Of a stretch of 64,000 bases of DNA, positions 8,301 to 17,227 are shown one piece after another. The DNA is from an uncultured Bacteroidota bacterium (GTDB lineage Bacteria > Bacteroidota > Bacteroidia > Chitinophagales > Chitinophagaceae). The stretch covers positions 124,001 through 188,000 of the forward strand of contig CAIJXT010000003.1 in the NCBI GenBank assembly GCA_903824665.1. The letters run 5' to 3'. The position numbers and the translations under genes were made by a program. The notes below the pieces were generated by a model, which was not told the origin of the DNA, made no database searches, and saw only the letters and a program-made list of their open reading frames with translations. The first letter of the stretch is position 1, and each line of letters opens with the position of its first letter.

Positions 8301-10115
8301 ATGAAAGTATCAGATTACATCGTGCAGCTGTTTGTGGAGCACAACATGAAGCACATCTTCTCCATATCAGGTGCCGGCAACGTACACATACTCAACTCTA
8401 TTGCGGACAATCCCGCACTCGTTTCTGTGCATCCGCATCAGGAGCAGGCTGGCGTGCTGGCATCACTCGCATACAAGCGCATTTGCGGCAGGCTGGGCGT
8501 CATGATCACCACATCGGGCGGCGCTGCTACCAATGCCATAACCGGCGCGCTGGATGCATGGGCTGATTCTATTCCTGTACTGATCATTTCCGGTCAGGAA
8601 AAATCAGAGTTCGTAACCAAGCACAAAGACCTGCGTATGTGGGGCGTACAGGGTTTCGATATTGCCAAAACAGTATCGAACATCACCAAGTACGCCGTAC
8701 TGGTCACCGATCCCAAACGTGTGAAATACGAATTCCAGAAGGCTATCCATATTGCTGAGTCAGGCAGACCCGGACCGGTATGGATAGACATACCTACCGA
8801 TACACAAGCAGCACAGATCAATCCGGACGAGCTGGAAAGCTATGTGCCTGAAAAAGACACCACCGACAACAGCACCGCATTCACAGCACAGATCAGCCAA
8901 CTGATGGCAAATGCCAAACGTCCGGTATTCGTATTCGGCAATGGTATACGCCTCAGCGGTGGCGAAAATATGCTGCAGGCACTGGCAGATAAGTTTGGAG
9001 TTCCATTCCTCACCGCATGGAATGGCATAGACTTGATCTCCTCCCTCCACCCGCTCAACTATGGCCGCGAGGGCACCTATGGCCAGCGTTGCGCCAACTT
9101 TGTCGTGCAAAACGCAGATCTCGTGATCACTATAGGCACGCGTATGGCTATACCACAGGTTGGTTACGACCTGCGCGAGTTTGCCCGCGATGCACACAAA
9201 GTGGTGGTTGACATAGACCGCACCGAGCTCGATAAATTCGCAGCAGATGCTTCTTTTACATTGATAGAAGCCGACGCTAAAGCATTCATCAGCAATCTGC
9301 TGGACCAGGTGGCAGCTCCTGCCCCTGCCAACATCAGCGCATGGGTAGATACCTGCAACAACTGGAAGAAAAATTATCCTTTTGTAGAGCCTGATGGTCT
9401 TCACAAAGAAATGGACGGCATGCTCAATTCTTACTCTTTTGTAAAAGAGCTGAACAAGCACTTCGCTCCCAACGAGATCATCGTAACCGACATGGGCACC
9501 GCACTCACCTGCACCCATCAGGCCATAGAAGTTACAGACCAGCAAAGAGTCGTAACATCTACCGGCCTCGGCGAAATGGGCTTCGGGCTGCCGGGCGCCA
9601 TAGGCGCATCGCTCGCAGCCGACGGCCAGCGCGTGATACTGATCAACGGCGACGGATCAATGATGATGAACCTGCAGGAAATGCAGACCATCGTACATCT
9701 CAATCTGCCCATAAAACTGTTTGTCTATATCAACGACGGCTACCTCACCATCAAGCACACACAGAACAATTTGTTCGGCTCCAAATTCGCCGGTTCAGGC
9801 GCAAAGTCTGGCGTTACCTGCCCCGACTACAGCAAGATCGGTGAGGCATTCGGCTTCAAAACATTTAAGATCAGAACCCTGCAAGAAGCAGAAACTTTGC
9901 TGCCATCCGTACTCGCCGAAGACGGGCCGGTATTGTGCGAGGTATTCATTCACTCCATGCAGTTGCTGGCACCCAAAACGTCATTCAATATCAACCCCGA
10001 CGGCACACTGGTTTCACCTCCGCTCGAAGATCTGTATCCCTTCCTCACAAGGGAAGTTTTACAACAGGAAATGGTGGTACCACTGCACCCCAAATCATTG
10101 CAAATAAAAAACTAA
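8301..10115 (+). CDS. Thiamine-diphosphate enzyme of the acetolactate synthase-like family
   Basis: 604 residues with the three-domain layout of acetolactate synthase relatives. The N-terminal Pyr domain carries the catalytic glutamate in HPHQEQAG (Glu48). The central domain spans about 190-330. The PP domain has the diphosphate/Mg motif GDGSMMMN from residue 450, closed by IND about 28 residues later. It should bind ThDP and transfer or release a two-carbon unit from pyruvate or a similar 2-oxo acid. No acetolactate synthase regulatory subunit or other ilv gene lies nearby, and the neighbours are sugar genes, so branched-chain amino acid synthesis is unlikely. YerE, which adds a two-carbon branch to a CDP-keto-sugar in yersiniose synthesis, is the closest functional precedent I know. 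Start ATG 8301; 3 bp to the aldolase gene. Confidence 0.83.
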   Translation: MKVSDYIVQLFVEHNMKHIFSISGAGNVHILNSIADNPALVSVHPHQEQAGVLASLAYKRICGRLGVMITTSGGAATNAITGALDAWADSIPVLIISGQEKSEFVTKHKDLRMWGVQGFDIAKTVSNITKYAVLVTDPKRVKYEFQKAIHIAESGRPGPVWIDIPTDTQAAQINPDELESYVPEKDTTDNSTAFTAQISQLMANAKRPVFVFGNGIRLSGGENMLQALADKFGVPFLTAWNGIDLISSLHPLNYGREGTYGQRCANFVVQNADLVITIGTRMAIPQVGYDLREFARDAHKVVVDIDRTELDKFAADASFTLIEADAKAFISNLLDQVAAPAPANISAWVDTCNNWKKNYPFVEPDGLHKEMDGMLNSYSFVKELNKHFAPNEIIVTDMGTALTCTHQAIEVTDQQRVVTSTGLGEMGFGLPGAIGASLAADGQRVILINGDGSMMMNLQEMQTIVHLNLPIKLFVYINDGYLTIKHTQNNLFGSKFAGSGAKSGVTCPDYSKIGEAFGFKTFKIRTLQEAETLLPSVLAEDGPVLCEVFIHSMQLLAPKTSFNINPDGTLVSPPLEDLYPFLTREVLQQEMVVPLHPKSLQIKN

Positions 10116-10118
10116 CCG

Positions 10119-10892
10119 ATGGAAAAGAACCCCTGGCTGCATTCCAAAGACCACCTCATAGGCCCATTTGTGCGCATAGCGCGTCCACAGGTAGTAGAGA
10201 TGCTCGCTATGGCGGGTTACGACTTCGGCGTTCTCGACCTCGAGCATGGCGGCACCGTGAATATGGATGATGTATACACCCTGATACTCGCTGCCGAAAA
10301 CAGAGGAATAAAACTACTGGCACGTATACCCGGCGTCAACGAAATGTACATCAAATGGCTGCTCGATCTCGGTATTGGTGGCCTGCAGATTCCGCACATC
10401 AAAACCAAAGCCGACGCTGAGCGCGCAGTTGCCTATGCCAAGTTTCACCCTATGGGCGAGCGTGGATTGTGCCGCTTTGTACGCGCCGCCGAATTCTCCA
10501 ACATACCCAAGGAAGAATATATAACAAAGGCCAACAGCCGCTCCATCATTGTATTGCAGATAGAAGGCGTAGAAGGTGCGGAAAACATAGAAGAGATCAG
10601 CTCTGTAGAAGGGGTCGACGTCATCTTTGTAGGGCCTTACGACCTTAGCCAGTCTATGGGGCTCACCGGCCAGATCTGGCATCCCGATGTTACCGCAGCC
10701 ATCACCCGCATCATAGATATCTGCAAATCAAAGAACATTGTTACTGGTGTGTTTACAGACACACCAGCCGGCATCAAGCACTGGAGCAGCCTCGGTGTAA
10801 AATACCTCAACTACCGCATTGACACCGAGATGTTCCTCGACTTCGCCAAAAAAAGCAGGGCCGAACTGGAACTACCCACACACACCGGCTAA
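10119..10892 (+). CDS. HpcH/HpaI-type class II pyruvate aldolase
   Basis: 257 residues, normal for the family. Seen: the catalytic-histidine segment DLEHGG near residue 43, an Arg in LLARIPG, the metal ligand Glu in LQIEGVEG (about residue 149) and the Asp in VGPYDLSQSMG (about 175). Family members reversibly join pyruvate to an aldehyde, giving 2-keto-3-deoxy acids, with a divalent metal. Placed between a TPP enzyme and an Ldh-family reductase, it may extend or cleave the carbon chain of the operon's product; the aldehyde partner is not known. Three bases separate it from the preceding stop. Confidence 0.83.
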   Translation: MEKNPWLHSKDHLIGPFVRIARPQVVEMLAMAGYDFGVLDLEHGGTVNMDDVYTLILAAENRGIKLLARIPGVNEMYIKWLLDLGIGGLQIPHIKTKADAERAVAYAKFHPMGERGLCRFVRAAEFSNIPKEEYITKANSRSIIVLQIEGVEGAENIEEISSVEGVDVIFVGPYDLSQSMGLTGQIWHPDVTAAITRIIDICKSKNIVTGVFTDTPAGIKHWSSLGVKYLNYRIDTEMFLDFAKKSRAELELPTHTG

Positions 10893-10915
10893 CGACATTT
10901 AAACAACAGCAATCA

Positions 10916-11953
10916 GTGCAGGACCAACACATACACCACAGCGTCATTGCCGATTGGGGCATACGGATGTTCACCGCAATAGGCGTACCCTCGCAGGATG
11001 CCGAAACCATAGTGCATGCACTCGTCAATACCTCACTATGGGGCATCGACTCGCACGGCATAGCGCGTATCACACATTATCTGGGTCGTTTTCAGAACGG
11101 CACCATCAACAAAACACCACGGCTGCAACTACAACAGACTGCAGCCGCTACCGGCCAGCTAGATGGCGACGACGGCCATGGCATAGTGATCATGACAGCT
11201 GCAACAAACCATGCTATAGAACTGGCCAGAGCTGCCGGCACAGGCGTGGTAGGTGTCAGCAACTCATCGCACTGCGGTGCCATAGGGCTGTATACCCGAC
11301 AGATCACCGCTGCCGGCATGGTGGGCATCTCCTTTACCCATGCCGATGCGCTGGTGGTGCCACATGGCGGCAACAAACCCTTCTTTGGCACCAACCCCAT
11401 CTCTATCGCTTTCCCTACCACCAACCCCGATGAGCCCATATGTGTAGATATGGCCACCAGCATTGTGCCGTGGAACTACATGATGAATGCCAAGCGCGAA
11501 AAAACACCCGTTCCCCTGGGGCTGGGTGTAGACAAGCACGGCAACGACAGTGAAAACCCCGACGATATTGTAGCCGTAAAACCTATGGCTGCACACAAAG
11601 GCTACGCGCTGGCGTTTATGATAGATATGCTCTGCGGCCCGCTCAATGGTATGAACTATGGCCCCAACATGACATCCATGTACCGCGACCTCGATAAGAA
11701 ACGCAAGCTGGGGTCATTGGTGATCGCAATAGACCCGGCAAGGTTTGGTGGCAGAGATACCATTACAGCGGTAGGCACAGCCATCATCAATCAGGTAAGC
11801 ACCCACGGCGATAATGTACTCTTCCCCGGACAACCAGAATACATCAGCAAAAAGAAACGCATGGCAGAAGGCATACCCGTATCAGAAGCCATCATAGCCG
11901 ACTTCCACAATTGGTCCGAAAAACTCGGCGTAACGCCCATACACACATCATGA
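10916..11953 (+). CDS. Ldh-family (malate/L-sulfolactate type) NAD(P)-dependent 2-oxoacid reductase
   Basis: 345 residues from a GTG at 10916 (MQDQHIHHSV...). The family hallmark WGIDSHGIARI near residues 41-51 contains the Asp-Ser-His group, and VGVSNSSHCGAIG (about 106-118) is the second conserved block. This fold is distinct from classical LDH and includes ComC, YiaK and ureidoglycolate dehydrogenase, which interconvert 2-oxo and 2-hydroxy acids with NAD(P)H. It could reduce the 2-keto acid made by the preceding aldolase (inference from order). Its TGA stop overlaps the next ATG as ATGA. Confidence 0.85.
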   Translation: MQDQHIHHSVIADWGIRMFTAIGVPSQDAETIVHALVNTSLWGIDSHGIARITHYLGRFQNGTINKTPRLQLQQTAAATGQLDGDDGHGIVIMTAATNHAIELARAAGTGVVGVSNSSHCGAIGLYTRQITAAGMVGISFTHADALVVPHGGNKPFFGTNPISIAFPTTNPDEPICVDMATSIVPWNYMMNAKREKTPVPLGLGVDKHGNDSENPDDIVAVKPMAAHKGYALAFMIDMLCGPLNGMNYGPNMTSMYRDLDKKRKLGSLVIAIDPARFGGRDTITAVGTAIINQVSTHGDNVLFPGQPEYISKKKRMAEGIPVSEAIIADFHNWSEKLGVTPIHTS

Positions 11954-13548
11954 TAGAAGCAGTAATTTTTGATTTCGACGGCGTAGTCGCCGACACCATG
12001 ACCGATAACTGCATTGCCTGGCAACACTCGTTTGCTGCTTATGGCTTTCAGCTGCATGCCGCCGACTACTACCGGCTCGAGGGTATGGGCAGGCACCAGA
12101 TCGCCGAGTACATCATTGCTGCCAATGGACTCGACCCGGCCATCGCCCACGACGTAGTGGAAGCCAAGGAACTGTACTATAAAAATCACAACACCTTTCG
12201 TCTTTTCGATGGTGTTAAAGAGATATTCGAACTGCTGGCACGGCACCAGATACCGGTAGCCATCGTTACCGGTGCTTCGCGGGCACGCATTGCAGAACAC
12301 CTCAGCAGCCATATCAGCAGCCAGCTCTCAGCCCTCATCACTGCCGACGATGTTACAGACACCAAACCGCACCCCGAACCCTATCTTAAAGCAATAGCCC
12401 TGCTGGGCAAGCAGGCAAAGAACTGCCTGGTTATAGAAAACGCCATTCTGGGCATTCAGGCTGCAAAAGCCGCCGGCTGCACCTGTTTTGCACTCGAAAC
12501 CACCCTGAAAAAAGACGACCTCATGCTCGCCGACGAGATTTTTTCGGGCCACAGCGACTTATTAAGCAAGCTAGAACGTATTTTTACGCATTCAAATAAT
12601 ACCACAACAATGAATATACTGGACGTTAAGAACGAATTTAAGAGCAATAAGATCTCTAAAGTTGAGTTCATCAACAGGATGCACGAGTTCCACAAAGTGC
12701 TCTTCGACTTCTCCGAAAGCCTTGCCGGTACCGAGATCGCCAAAATAGAGATCGAAGACGGAAAAGTGATCTTCACTTCCCGCGCCACCGCATTTCACCC
12801 CGGCGGTGCCAAATTCCACGTCGACATCCTGGACAAACGCATTACACCCGTAGATACGTTCAACTTCGATCAGTACGAGCAGGAAGACTCTGAAATGCTG
12901 TACAAGCTGGTAAGTGATAACGATACCATCTTCGATATTGGTGCCAATATCGGCTGGTACTCCAACCACCTCTCCCGCAAACTGCCTGGTGCTACGATAT
13001 ATTCTTTCGAGCCCATACCTGAGACTTTTGCCCAGCTGAAACGCAATACAGAGCTCAATGCTGCCGGCAATATCACGCTCAACAATATGGCTTTCTCCGA
13101 TGCCGTTCAGACCCTCACTTTCTTCTATTCACCCACCATCACCGGTGCATCGTCTTCTGTCAACATCACCGAAAACGACAGCATGACCAAACTGGAATGC
13201 CAGGCCAACACCATCGACAACTTTGTTAAAGAGCGTGGCATTGCTAAGCTCGACTTTATAAAGTGCGACGTAGAAGGTGCAGAATTTATGGTATACAAGG
13301 GCGGTGCGGCTACCATAGAGCAGCACAAACCCATCGTTTTTACAGAAATGCTCCGCAAATGGGCGGCTAAGTTCAACTACCACCCCAACGACATCATTGC
13401 CTTCTACCGCCAGTTTGGATACAACTGCTACACCTCGCACAACGGCAGGTTGATACCTACCGATACCGTGACAGAGGAAACAATGGAAACCAACTTCTTC
13501 TTCCTGCATCCGGCAAAGCATGCCGACAAGATCGCATCACTGAGCTAA
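11950..13548 (+). CDS. HAD phosphatase fused to an FkbM-family methyltransferase
   Basis: 533 residues in one uninterrupted frame, starting at the ATG inside the ATGA overlap. Residues 1-215 are a HAD-IA hydrolase of the beta-phosphoglucomutase type: DFDGVVADT (Asp nucleophile), VTGASRA, KPHPEPYL and a final acidic loop. Residues about 300-525 are an FkbM methyltransferase with the SAM motif IFDIGANIGWYS and VKCDVEGAE-like acidic segment (read here as IKCDVEGAEF). A ~13-residue Asn/Thr-rich stretch (HSNNTTT) precedes an in-frame ATG at 12610, where a separate methyltransferase would naturally begin, so either a true fusion or two products are possible. Likely roles: dephosphorylation of an intermediate and O-methylation of the glycan. 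Last gene of the operon. Confidence 0.82.
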   Translation: MIEAVIFDFDGVVADTMTDNCIAWQHSFAAYGFQLHAADYYRLEGMGRHQIAEYIIAANGLDPAIAHDVVEAKELYYKNHNTFRLFDGVKEIFELLARHQIPVAIVTGASRARIAEHLSSHISSQLSALITADDVTDTKPHPEPYLKAIALLGKQAKNCLVIENAILGIQAAKAAGCTCFALETTLKKDDLMLADEIFSGHSDLLSKLERIFTHSNNTTTMNILDVKNEFKSNKISKVEFINRMHEFHKVLFDFSESLAGTEIAKIEIEDGKVIFTSRATAFHPGGAKFHVDILDKRITPVDTFNFDQYEQEDSEMLYKLVSDNDTIFDIGANIGWYSNHLSRKLPGATIYSFEPIPETFAQLKRNTELNAAGNITLNNMAFSDAVQTLTFFYSPTITGASSSVNITENDSMTKLECQANTIDNFVKERGIAKLDFIKCDVEGAEFMVYKGGAATIEQHKPIVFTEMLRKWAAKFNYHPNDIIAFYRQFGYNCYTSHNGRLIPTDTVTEETMETNFFFLHPAKHADKIASLS

Positions 13549-13556
13549 CACCAACC

Positions 13557-13595
13557 GCATCTGCCAGTGTTGCCACCCGCAGCATTGGCAGATGC
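13557..13595 (+). terminator. Hairpin after the sugar operon
   Basis: A perfect 10-bp stem (GCATCTGCCA at 13557-13566 and TGGCAGATGC at 13586-13595, 19-nt loop) begins 8 bp after the HAD-FkbM stop. No T-run follows, so it may be a terminator or an RNA-stabilising end. Confidence 0.5.
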
Positions 13596-13636
13596 CCGTT
13601 ATACGGTACCCATACCGGTATCCGAACTAAAAAACC

Positions 13637-13644
13637 TACTTTTG
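13637..13644 (+). promoter_or_regulatory. -7-like box immediately upstream of era
   Basis: TACTTTTG matches TAnnTTTG and ends 6 bp before the ATG of era, which would give a nearly leaderless mRNA if used. Confidence 0.35.
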
Positions 13645-13650
13645 CTGCCT

Positions 13651-14538
13651 ATGGCAGGTAGTTACAAATCAGGCTTTGTCAACATTTTTGGCGCACCCAA
13701 TGCCGGAAAATCAACCTTACTCAACCTCCTGCTGGGCGAGCGGCTGGTCATCATCTCTCCAAAGGTGCAGACCACACGCCACCGCATTCTGGGTATTCTC
13801 TCCGAACCCGAATACCAAATCGTTTTCTCAGACACGCCCGGCATCATAGAGCCCAAGTACAAGCTGCACCAGAAAATGATGCTGCAGGTAAAAAGCGCCC
13901 TCGAGGATGCCGATGTGGCCATTCTCATGCACGACATCACACAGCCGATAGAGGACTTTGAGACCATATCCAATACCCTCAAGCTGAAGGTACCCGCATT
14001 GCTGCTGCTCAATAAGACCGATACCGTAAAAGACAAAAGCACAATAGAGGGCATCGTAAAGCTGTACAAAGACCGCTACCCTACCTGGGAGGTACTGGCA
14101 ATATCCGCTCGCAAAGAAACCAATACCGACAAGATACTGCCACTGGTACTCAAAGCACTGCCCGAGGGCATGCCCTTCTACCCGGACGACAGCATCTCAG
14201 ACCGCAACGAGCGCTTCTTTGTTGCAGAGCTCATACGCGAGCAGATATACACGCTGTACGAAGAAGAGATACCCTACCACGCCGCTGTACTGATACAGTC
14301 GTTTGAGGAAAAGACCACACTCAATGTCATAAAGGCCGACATCATTGTAAGCCGCGAGACCCAGAAGATGATACTGCTGGGCAAGGGTGGCAGCATGATA
14401 AAACAACTCGGAATCAATTCCCGCAAAACGATCGAGGAATTCCTGCAGAAAAAAGTACATCTGGAGCTGTTTGTAAAGGTGCGCCCCAAATGGCGCGACA
14501 ACGAAAACTACCTGCGCGAATATGGCTATAATGGATGA
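13651..14538 (+). CDS. era: GTPase Era
   Basis: 295 residues from ATG 13651; an upstream in-frame TTG/ATG extension (from 13567) adds a non-conserved tail that overlaps the hairpin and was dropped. G1 GAPNAGKST, G3 DTPG, G4 NKTD and G5 SAR are all present, followed by the C-terminal KH domain with its GKGGSMIKQLG loop. Era binds the 3' end of 16S rRNA during small-subunit maturation. The 3' end overlaps the next gene by 17 bp. Length is normal. Confidence 0.95.
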   Translation: MAGSYKSGFVNIFGAPNAGKSTLLNLLLGERLVIISPKVQTTRHRILGILSEPEYQIVFSDTPGIIEPKYKLHQKMMLQVKSALEDADVAILMHDITQPIEDFETISNTLKLKVPALLLLNKTDTVKDKSTIEGIVKLYKDRYPTWEVLAISARKETNTDKILPLVLKALPEGMPFYPDDSISDRNERFFVAELIREQIYTLYEEEIPYHAAVLIQSFEEKTTLNVIKADIIVSRETQKMILLGKGGSMIKQLGINSRKTIEEFLQKKVHLELFVKVRPKWRDNENYLREYGYNG

Positions 14539-15424
14539 GCGGCTCGCTGTAATTCAACCCCTGCGCAAGACCTGGTACCAGGGCAAGGTAGCAGGGATGG
14601 ATATGCTGCGGCTCGACAGGCTGCACCCCGTCATATCGGGCAACAAATGGTACAAGCTGCGGCTCAATCTGGCCTATGCTGCGGACCATGGCCGTAAAAC
14701 CATAGTTACCTTTGGTGGTGCGTATTCCAATCATCTGGTGGCTACCGCCTGCGCCGTGCAGCGCTTCGGGCTGCAGTCTGTAGGCATAGTGCGCGGTTCG
14801 GCAGACCACATAACCCCCACCCTGGCGCAATGCCGCGAATATGGCATGGAGCTCATATTTGTAACCTACGAAGACTACACCAACCGCCACCAGCCCGAAT
14901 GGGCCGAGGCTATGGTAGCCCACTTCGACGAGATCTATATTATTCCCGAAGGTGGTGCCAACGAGCGGGGCCGCGCCGGTGCAGGCCTGCTCACACGGTT
15001 TGTCGGCAGCAGCTACAGCCACATAGCGTTGTCAGTGGGCACTGGCACCACGCTGGCAGGGCTCAGAAATGCCCTCGCCACCACGCAGCATATCATAGGC
15101 TTTGTACCCATGAAGCAGAGCACCGAGCAGCAACAGTACATAACCGACCACCTGAACCCCACCCAAAACCACGACTGGAGCCTGGAGAATGACACCCGCT
15201 TCGGCGGATTTGGTAAGTGGAACGACGAGCTGCTGTACTTTATGAATGAGTTTTACGCAGATAATAAGATCCCGCTGGATATTGTCTATACCGGCAAAAT
15301 GATGTACTCGCTGCAGCAAATGCTGGCCGACAACTACTTCAATACCTGCGACAAAGTGCTGTGCATACATACCGGCGGGCTGCAGGGCAATGTATCGGTA
15401 AAAGACTTCCTGAAATTCGATTAA
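14522..15424 (+). CDS. PLP-dependent D-cysteine desulfhydrase / ACC deaminase-like protein
   Basis: 300 residues, tryptophan-synthase-beta PLP fold. SGNKWYKLRLNL near residue 40 carries the candidate PLP lysine of the desulfhydrase/deaminase group, followed by FGGAYSNHL (the Ser-Asn-His phosphate-side loop) and LSVGTGTTLAGL. The usual reaction is breakdown of D-cysteine or ACC to pyruvate or 2-oxobutyrate plus ammonia; substrate cannot be fixed here. Two ATGs (14522 and 14531) lie inside the era 3' end, so translation is likely coupled. Shorter than typical DcyD (about 330). Confidence 0.8.
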   Translation: MAIMDERLAVIQPLRKTWYQGKVAGMDMLRLDRLHPVISGNKWYKLRLNLAYAADHGRKTIVTFGGAYSNHLVATACAVQRFGLQSVGIVRGSADHITPTLAQCREYGMELIFVTYEDYTNRHQPEWAEAMVAHFDEIYIIPEGGANERGRAGAGLLTRFVGSSYSHIALSVGTGTTLAGLRNALATTQHIIGFVPMKQSTEQQQYITDHLNPTQNHDWSLENDTRFGGFGKWNDELLYFMNEFYADNKIPLDIVYTGKMMYSLQQMLADNYFNTCDKVLCIHTGGLQGNVSVKDFLKFD

Positions 15425-15429
15425 TGCAA

Positions 15430-15460
15430 CCGGGGCTATCCGCACCTAGTGCGATCCCGG
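15430..15460. terminator. Convergent hairpin between the desulfhydrase and MORN genes
   Basis: CCGGG and CCCGG enclose an inner CGCAC-cta-GTGCG stem; it overlaps the MORN stop codon. No T-run; a weak bidirectional terminator candidate. Confidence 0.3.
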
Positions 15461-16264
15461 ATAACGCTGCTTGGGCCTGTCGTCCACAAACTTACCCTGG
15501 TATATCAGCTTGCCCTTTTTGTTGTAGCACCGGCCATAGCCATTCTTCTCGCCATTCTTCCACTGGCCTATGAATTTCTTGCAGCGGGGGCAGTATTTTA
15601 TGGTCACTCTGGCTTTGGGCGATATGATGTAGTAATTGCCAAAACCATCCTTTACATCGTTTTCAAAATGGCCGTCGTAGCGGTCGCCATTATTCCAGTA
15701 AAATATGCCATTGCCGCTCTTCTTATCATTCTCCCACGGCCCCTCATAGCGTGCACCATTCTCATAGTAATAAACGCCCTTGCCGCTACGCATATTCTTT
15801 TCAAAATGGCCTACATACTTATCACCGTTGGGCCAGTAGTAGGTACCTTCTCCGGTGCGGTCGCTGCGTATATAGGGCCCTTCGTAGCGCTCACCATTTG
15901 CCCACACACAAGATCCGTTGCCATGCATATGATTGTTCTGAAACTCGCCCTCGTATACATCACCATTCTTCCAGTAAAATTTGCCCTTGCCATTCTGCAT
16001 GCCATTCTTCCACTCCCCATCATACTTGTTGCCGCCGCCATAAATCATTACGCCTGTGCCCGACATGGTATCGTTCAGAAAACCACCGGTATAGCGGTCG
16101 CCATTGCGCCACTGGCATGTGCCCTGCCCCGATTTTTTACCCTCCACCAGGTCGCCCGTATACTTGTACCCTGTGTCTGTAACACCCGGCAATGGCTGCG
16201 CCACCACTGTACGAAACACCAATAAAAACAACAAAAGCAATAACCCGGAATATGTGCGCACCAT
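15446..16264 (-). CDS. Secreted MORN-repeat protein
   Basis: 272 residues. A signal peptide (hydrophobic LLLLLFLLVF core, cut after VVAQ) is followed by about ten MORN units of the form Y-x-G-x-W/F-x-N-x-x-x-x-G-x-G, roughly 23 residues apart. MORN repeats make elongated beta-hairpin ladders involved in lipid or protein binding. The last ~55 residues (two Cys around CPRC, then GQWKNGEKNGYG and GKLIYQG) match the end of the larger ankyrin-MORN protein 2 kb away, so the two are paralogues. The function is not known. Confidence 0.88.
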   Translation of the reverse strand: MVRTYSGLLLLLFLLVFRTVVAQPLPGVTDTGYKYTGDLVEGKKSGQGTCQWRNGDRYTGGFLNDTMSGTGVMIYGGGNKYDGEWKNGMQNGKGKFYWKNGDVYEGEFQNNHMHGNGSCVWANGERYEGPYIRSDRTGEGTYYWPNGDKYVGHFEKNMRSGKGVYYYENGARYEGPWENDKKSGNGIFYWNNGDRYDGHFENDVKDGFGNYYIISPKARVTIKYCPRCKKFIGQWKNGEKNGYGRCYNKKGKLIYQGKFVDDRPKQRYPGSH

Positions 16265-16289
16265 AAATAGCTATCTATCTTCTTTTATC

Positions 16290-16332
16290 AAAAAACAGCA
16301 TCCGCACATCGTGTGGACAGGGGTGCTGTTTT
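16290..16332 (-). terminator. Rho-independent terminator of the racemase gene
   Basis: Nested stem: outer ACAGCA/TGCTGT with flanking A/T, inner TCCGCAC/GTGTGGA with one G-T pair. On the minus strand the stem is followed by TTTTTT, directly downstream of the racemase stop. Confidence 0.7.
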
Positions 16333-16373
16333 GCTGGTAAAGTTACGGAAAAACCGCAATCATCGGGGATACA

Positions 16374-17063
16374 CTAGCCCAGGCTGAAAGCCACTGCCGC
16401 GTCTGCATGTATGCGGGTAGTATCAAACACCGGCACAGGCACATCTGCCTGCGTCACCAGCATCGGTATCTCGGTGCAGCCCAGCACTATGCCCTGTGCG
16501 CCGGCGGCCACCAGCTTGTCCATTATGTCCAGGTACCGGCGGCGGGTACTGTCTGTAAACACACCCTTGCCCAGCTCCTCAAAAATCGTATCATGTATAA
16601 AATCCCGGTCATCGGCATCCGGTATCAGCGTGGCTATACTGTGGTTGCTCAGCTTGTCTTTGTAAAAATCACGCTCCATCGTCGGCTTTGTACCCAGCAG
16701 CCCTACTGTTGTCAGCCCCTGCTGTTGTATGGCGGCAGCTGTTGCCGTGGCGATGTGTATCACCGGTATCCCCACCGCTTGTTCTATATCGTCGGCAAAC
16801 ATATGCATGGTGTTGGCACAGATCACTATACCCTCAGCCCCGCCATCCTTCATATTGCCGGCAGCGGCCACAAACAGGCGCCGCAGCTCGTCAAACCTGC
16901 CTGCATCAGCTATACGTTTTATCTCGCCGTAGCTGAACGAATGCAGCAGAATATGACCAAAATCTATCCAGCCCAGCCGGTCGTTGATACCCTGATTGAT
17001 ATACCGGTAATAATCTACCGTAGATACCCAACTAATGCCCCCTATCAGACCCAATGTTTTCAT
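16374..17063 (-). CDS. Aspartate/glutamate racemase family protein
   Basis: 229 residues from MKTLGLIGG (two codons inside the longest frame). Both catalytic cysteines of the family are present: the first in ICANTMH near residue 80 and the second in LGCTEIPML near residue 190. GLIGGISW at the start and TVGLLGT in the middle fit the YgeA-like cofactor-independent racemases. It probably interconverts L- and D-aspartate or -glutamate, or a related acid. It stands alone between two MORN genes, with its own terminator. Confidence 0.87.
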   Translation of the reverse strand: MKTLGLIGGISWVSTVDYYRYINQGINDRLGWIDFGHILLHSFSYGEIKRIADAGRFDELRRLFVAAAGNMKDGGAEGIVICANTMHMFADDIEQAVGIPVIHIATATAAAIQQQGLTTVGLLGTKPTMERDFYKDKLSNHSIATLIPDADDRDFIHDTIFEELGKGVFTDSTRRRYLDIMDKLVAAGAQGIVLGCTEIPMLVTQADVPVPVFDTTRIHADAAVAFSLG

Positions 17064-17163
17064 AACCATGCTATTAGCCTTAAAGATAGGAACACTAAAG
17101 TAAAATATTGCCCGGCTTTATCTGAAATGATTAGGGTCACTGTTCGCTGCAGTTTATGCCTAC

Positions 17164-17204
17164 AGCGGTGGTGGCAGTCAAATACACTAAAGCCCACCAC
17201 CGCT
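17164..17204. repeat. Long inverted repeat beside the dispersed element
   Basis: AGCGGTGGTGG (17164-17174) and CCACCACCGCT (17194-17204), perfect over 11 bp with a 19-nt loop. It has no counterpart next to the other copy of the element. Confidence 0.5.
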
Positions 17205-17227
17205 CCCGCTCTCTTTCCCGCTCCCAA

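Noticed and set aside
8301..10115. Assignment as ilvB (acetolactate synthase of valine/isoleucine synthesis)
   Set aside because: No ilvN, ilvC or ilvD nearby; the context is entirely sugar and envelope genes.
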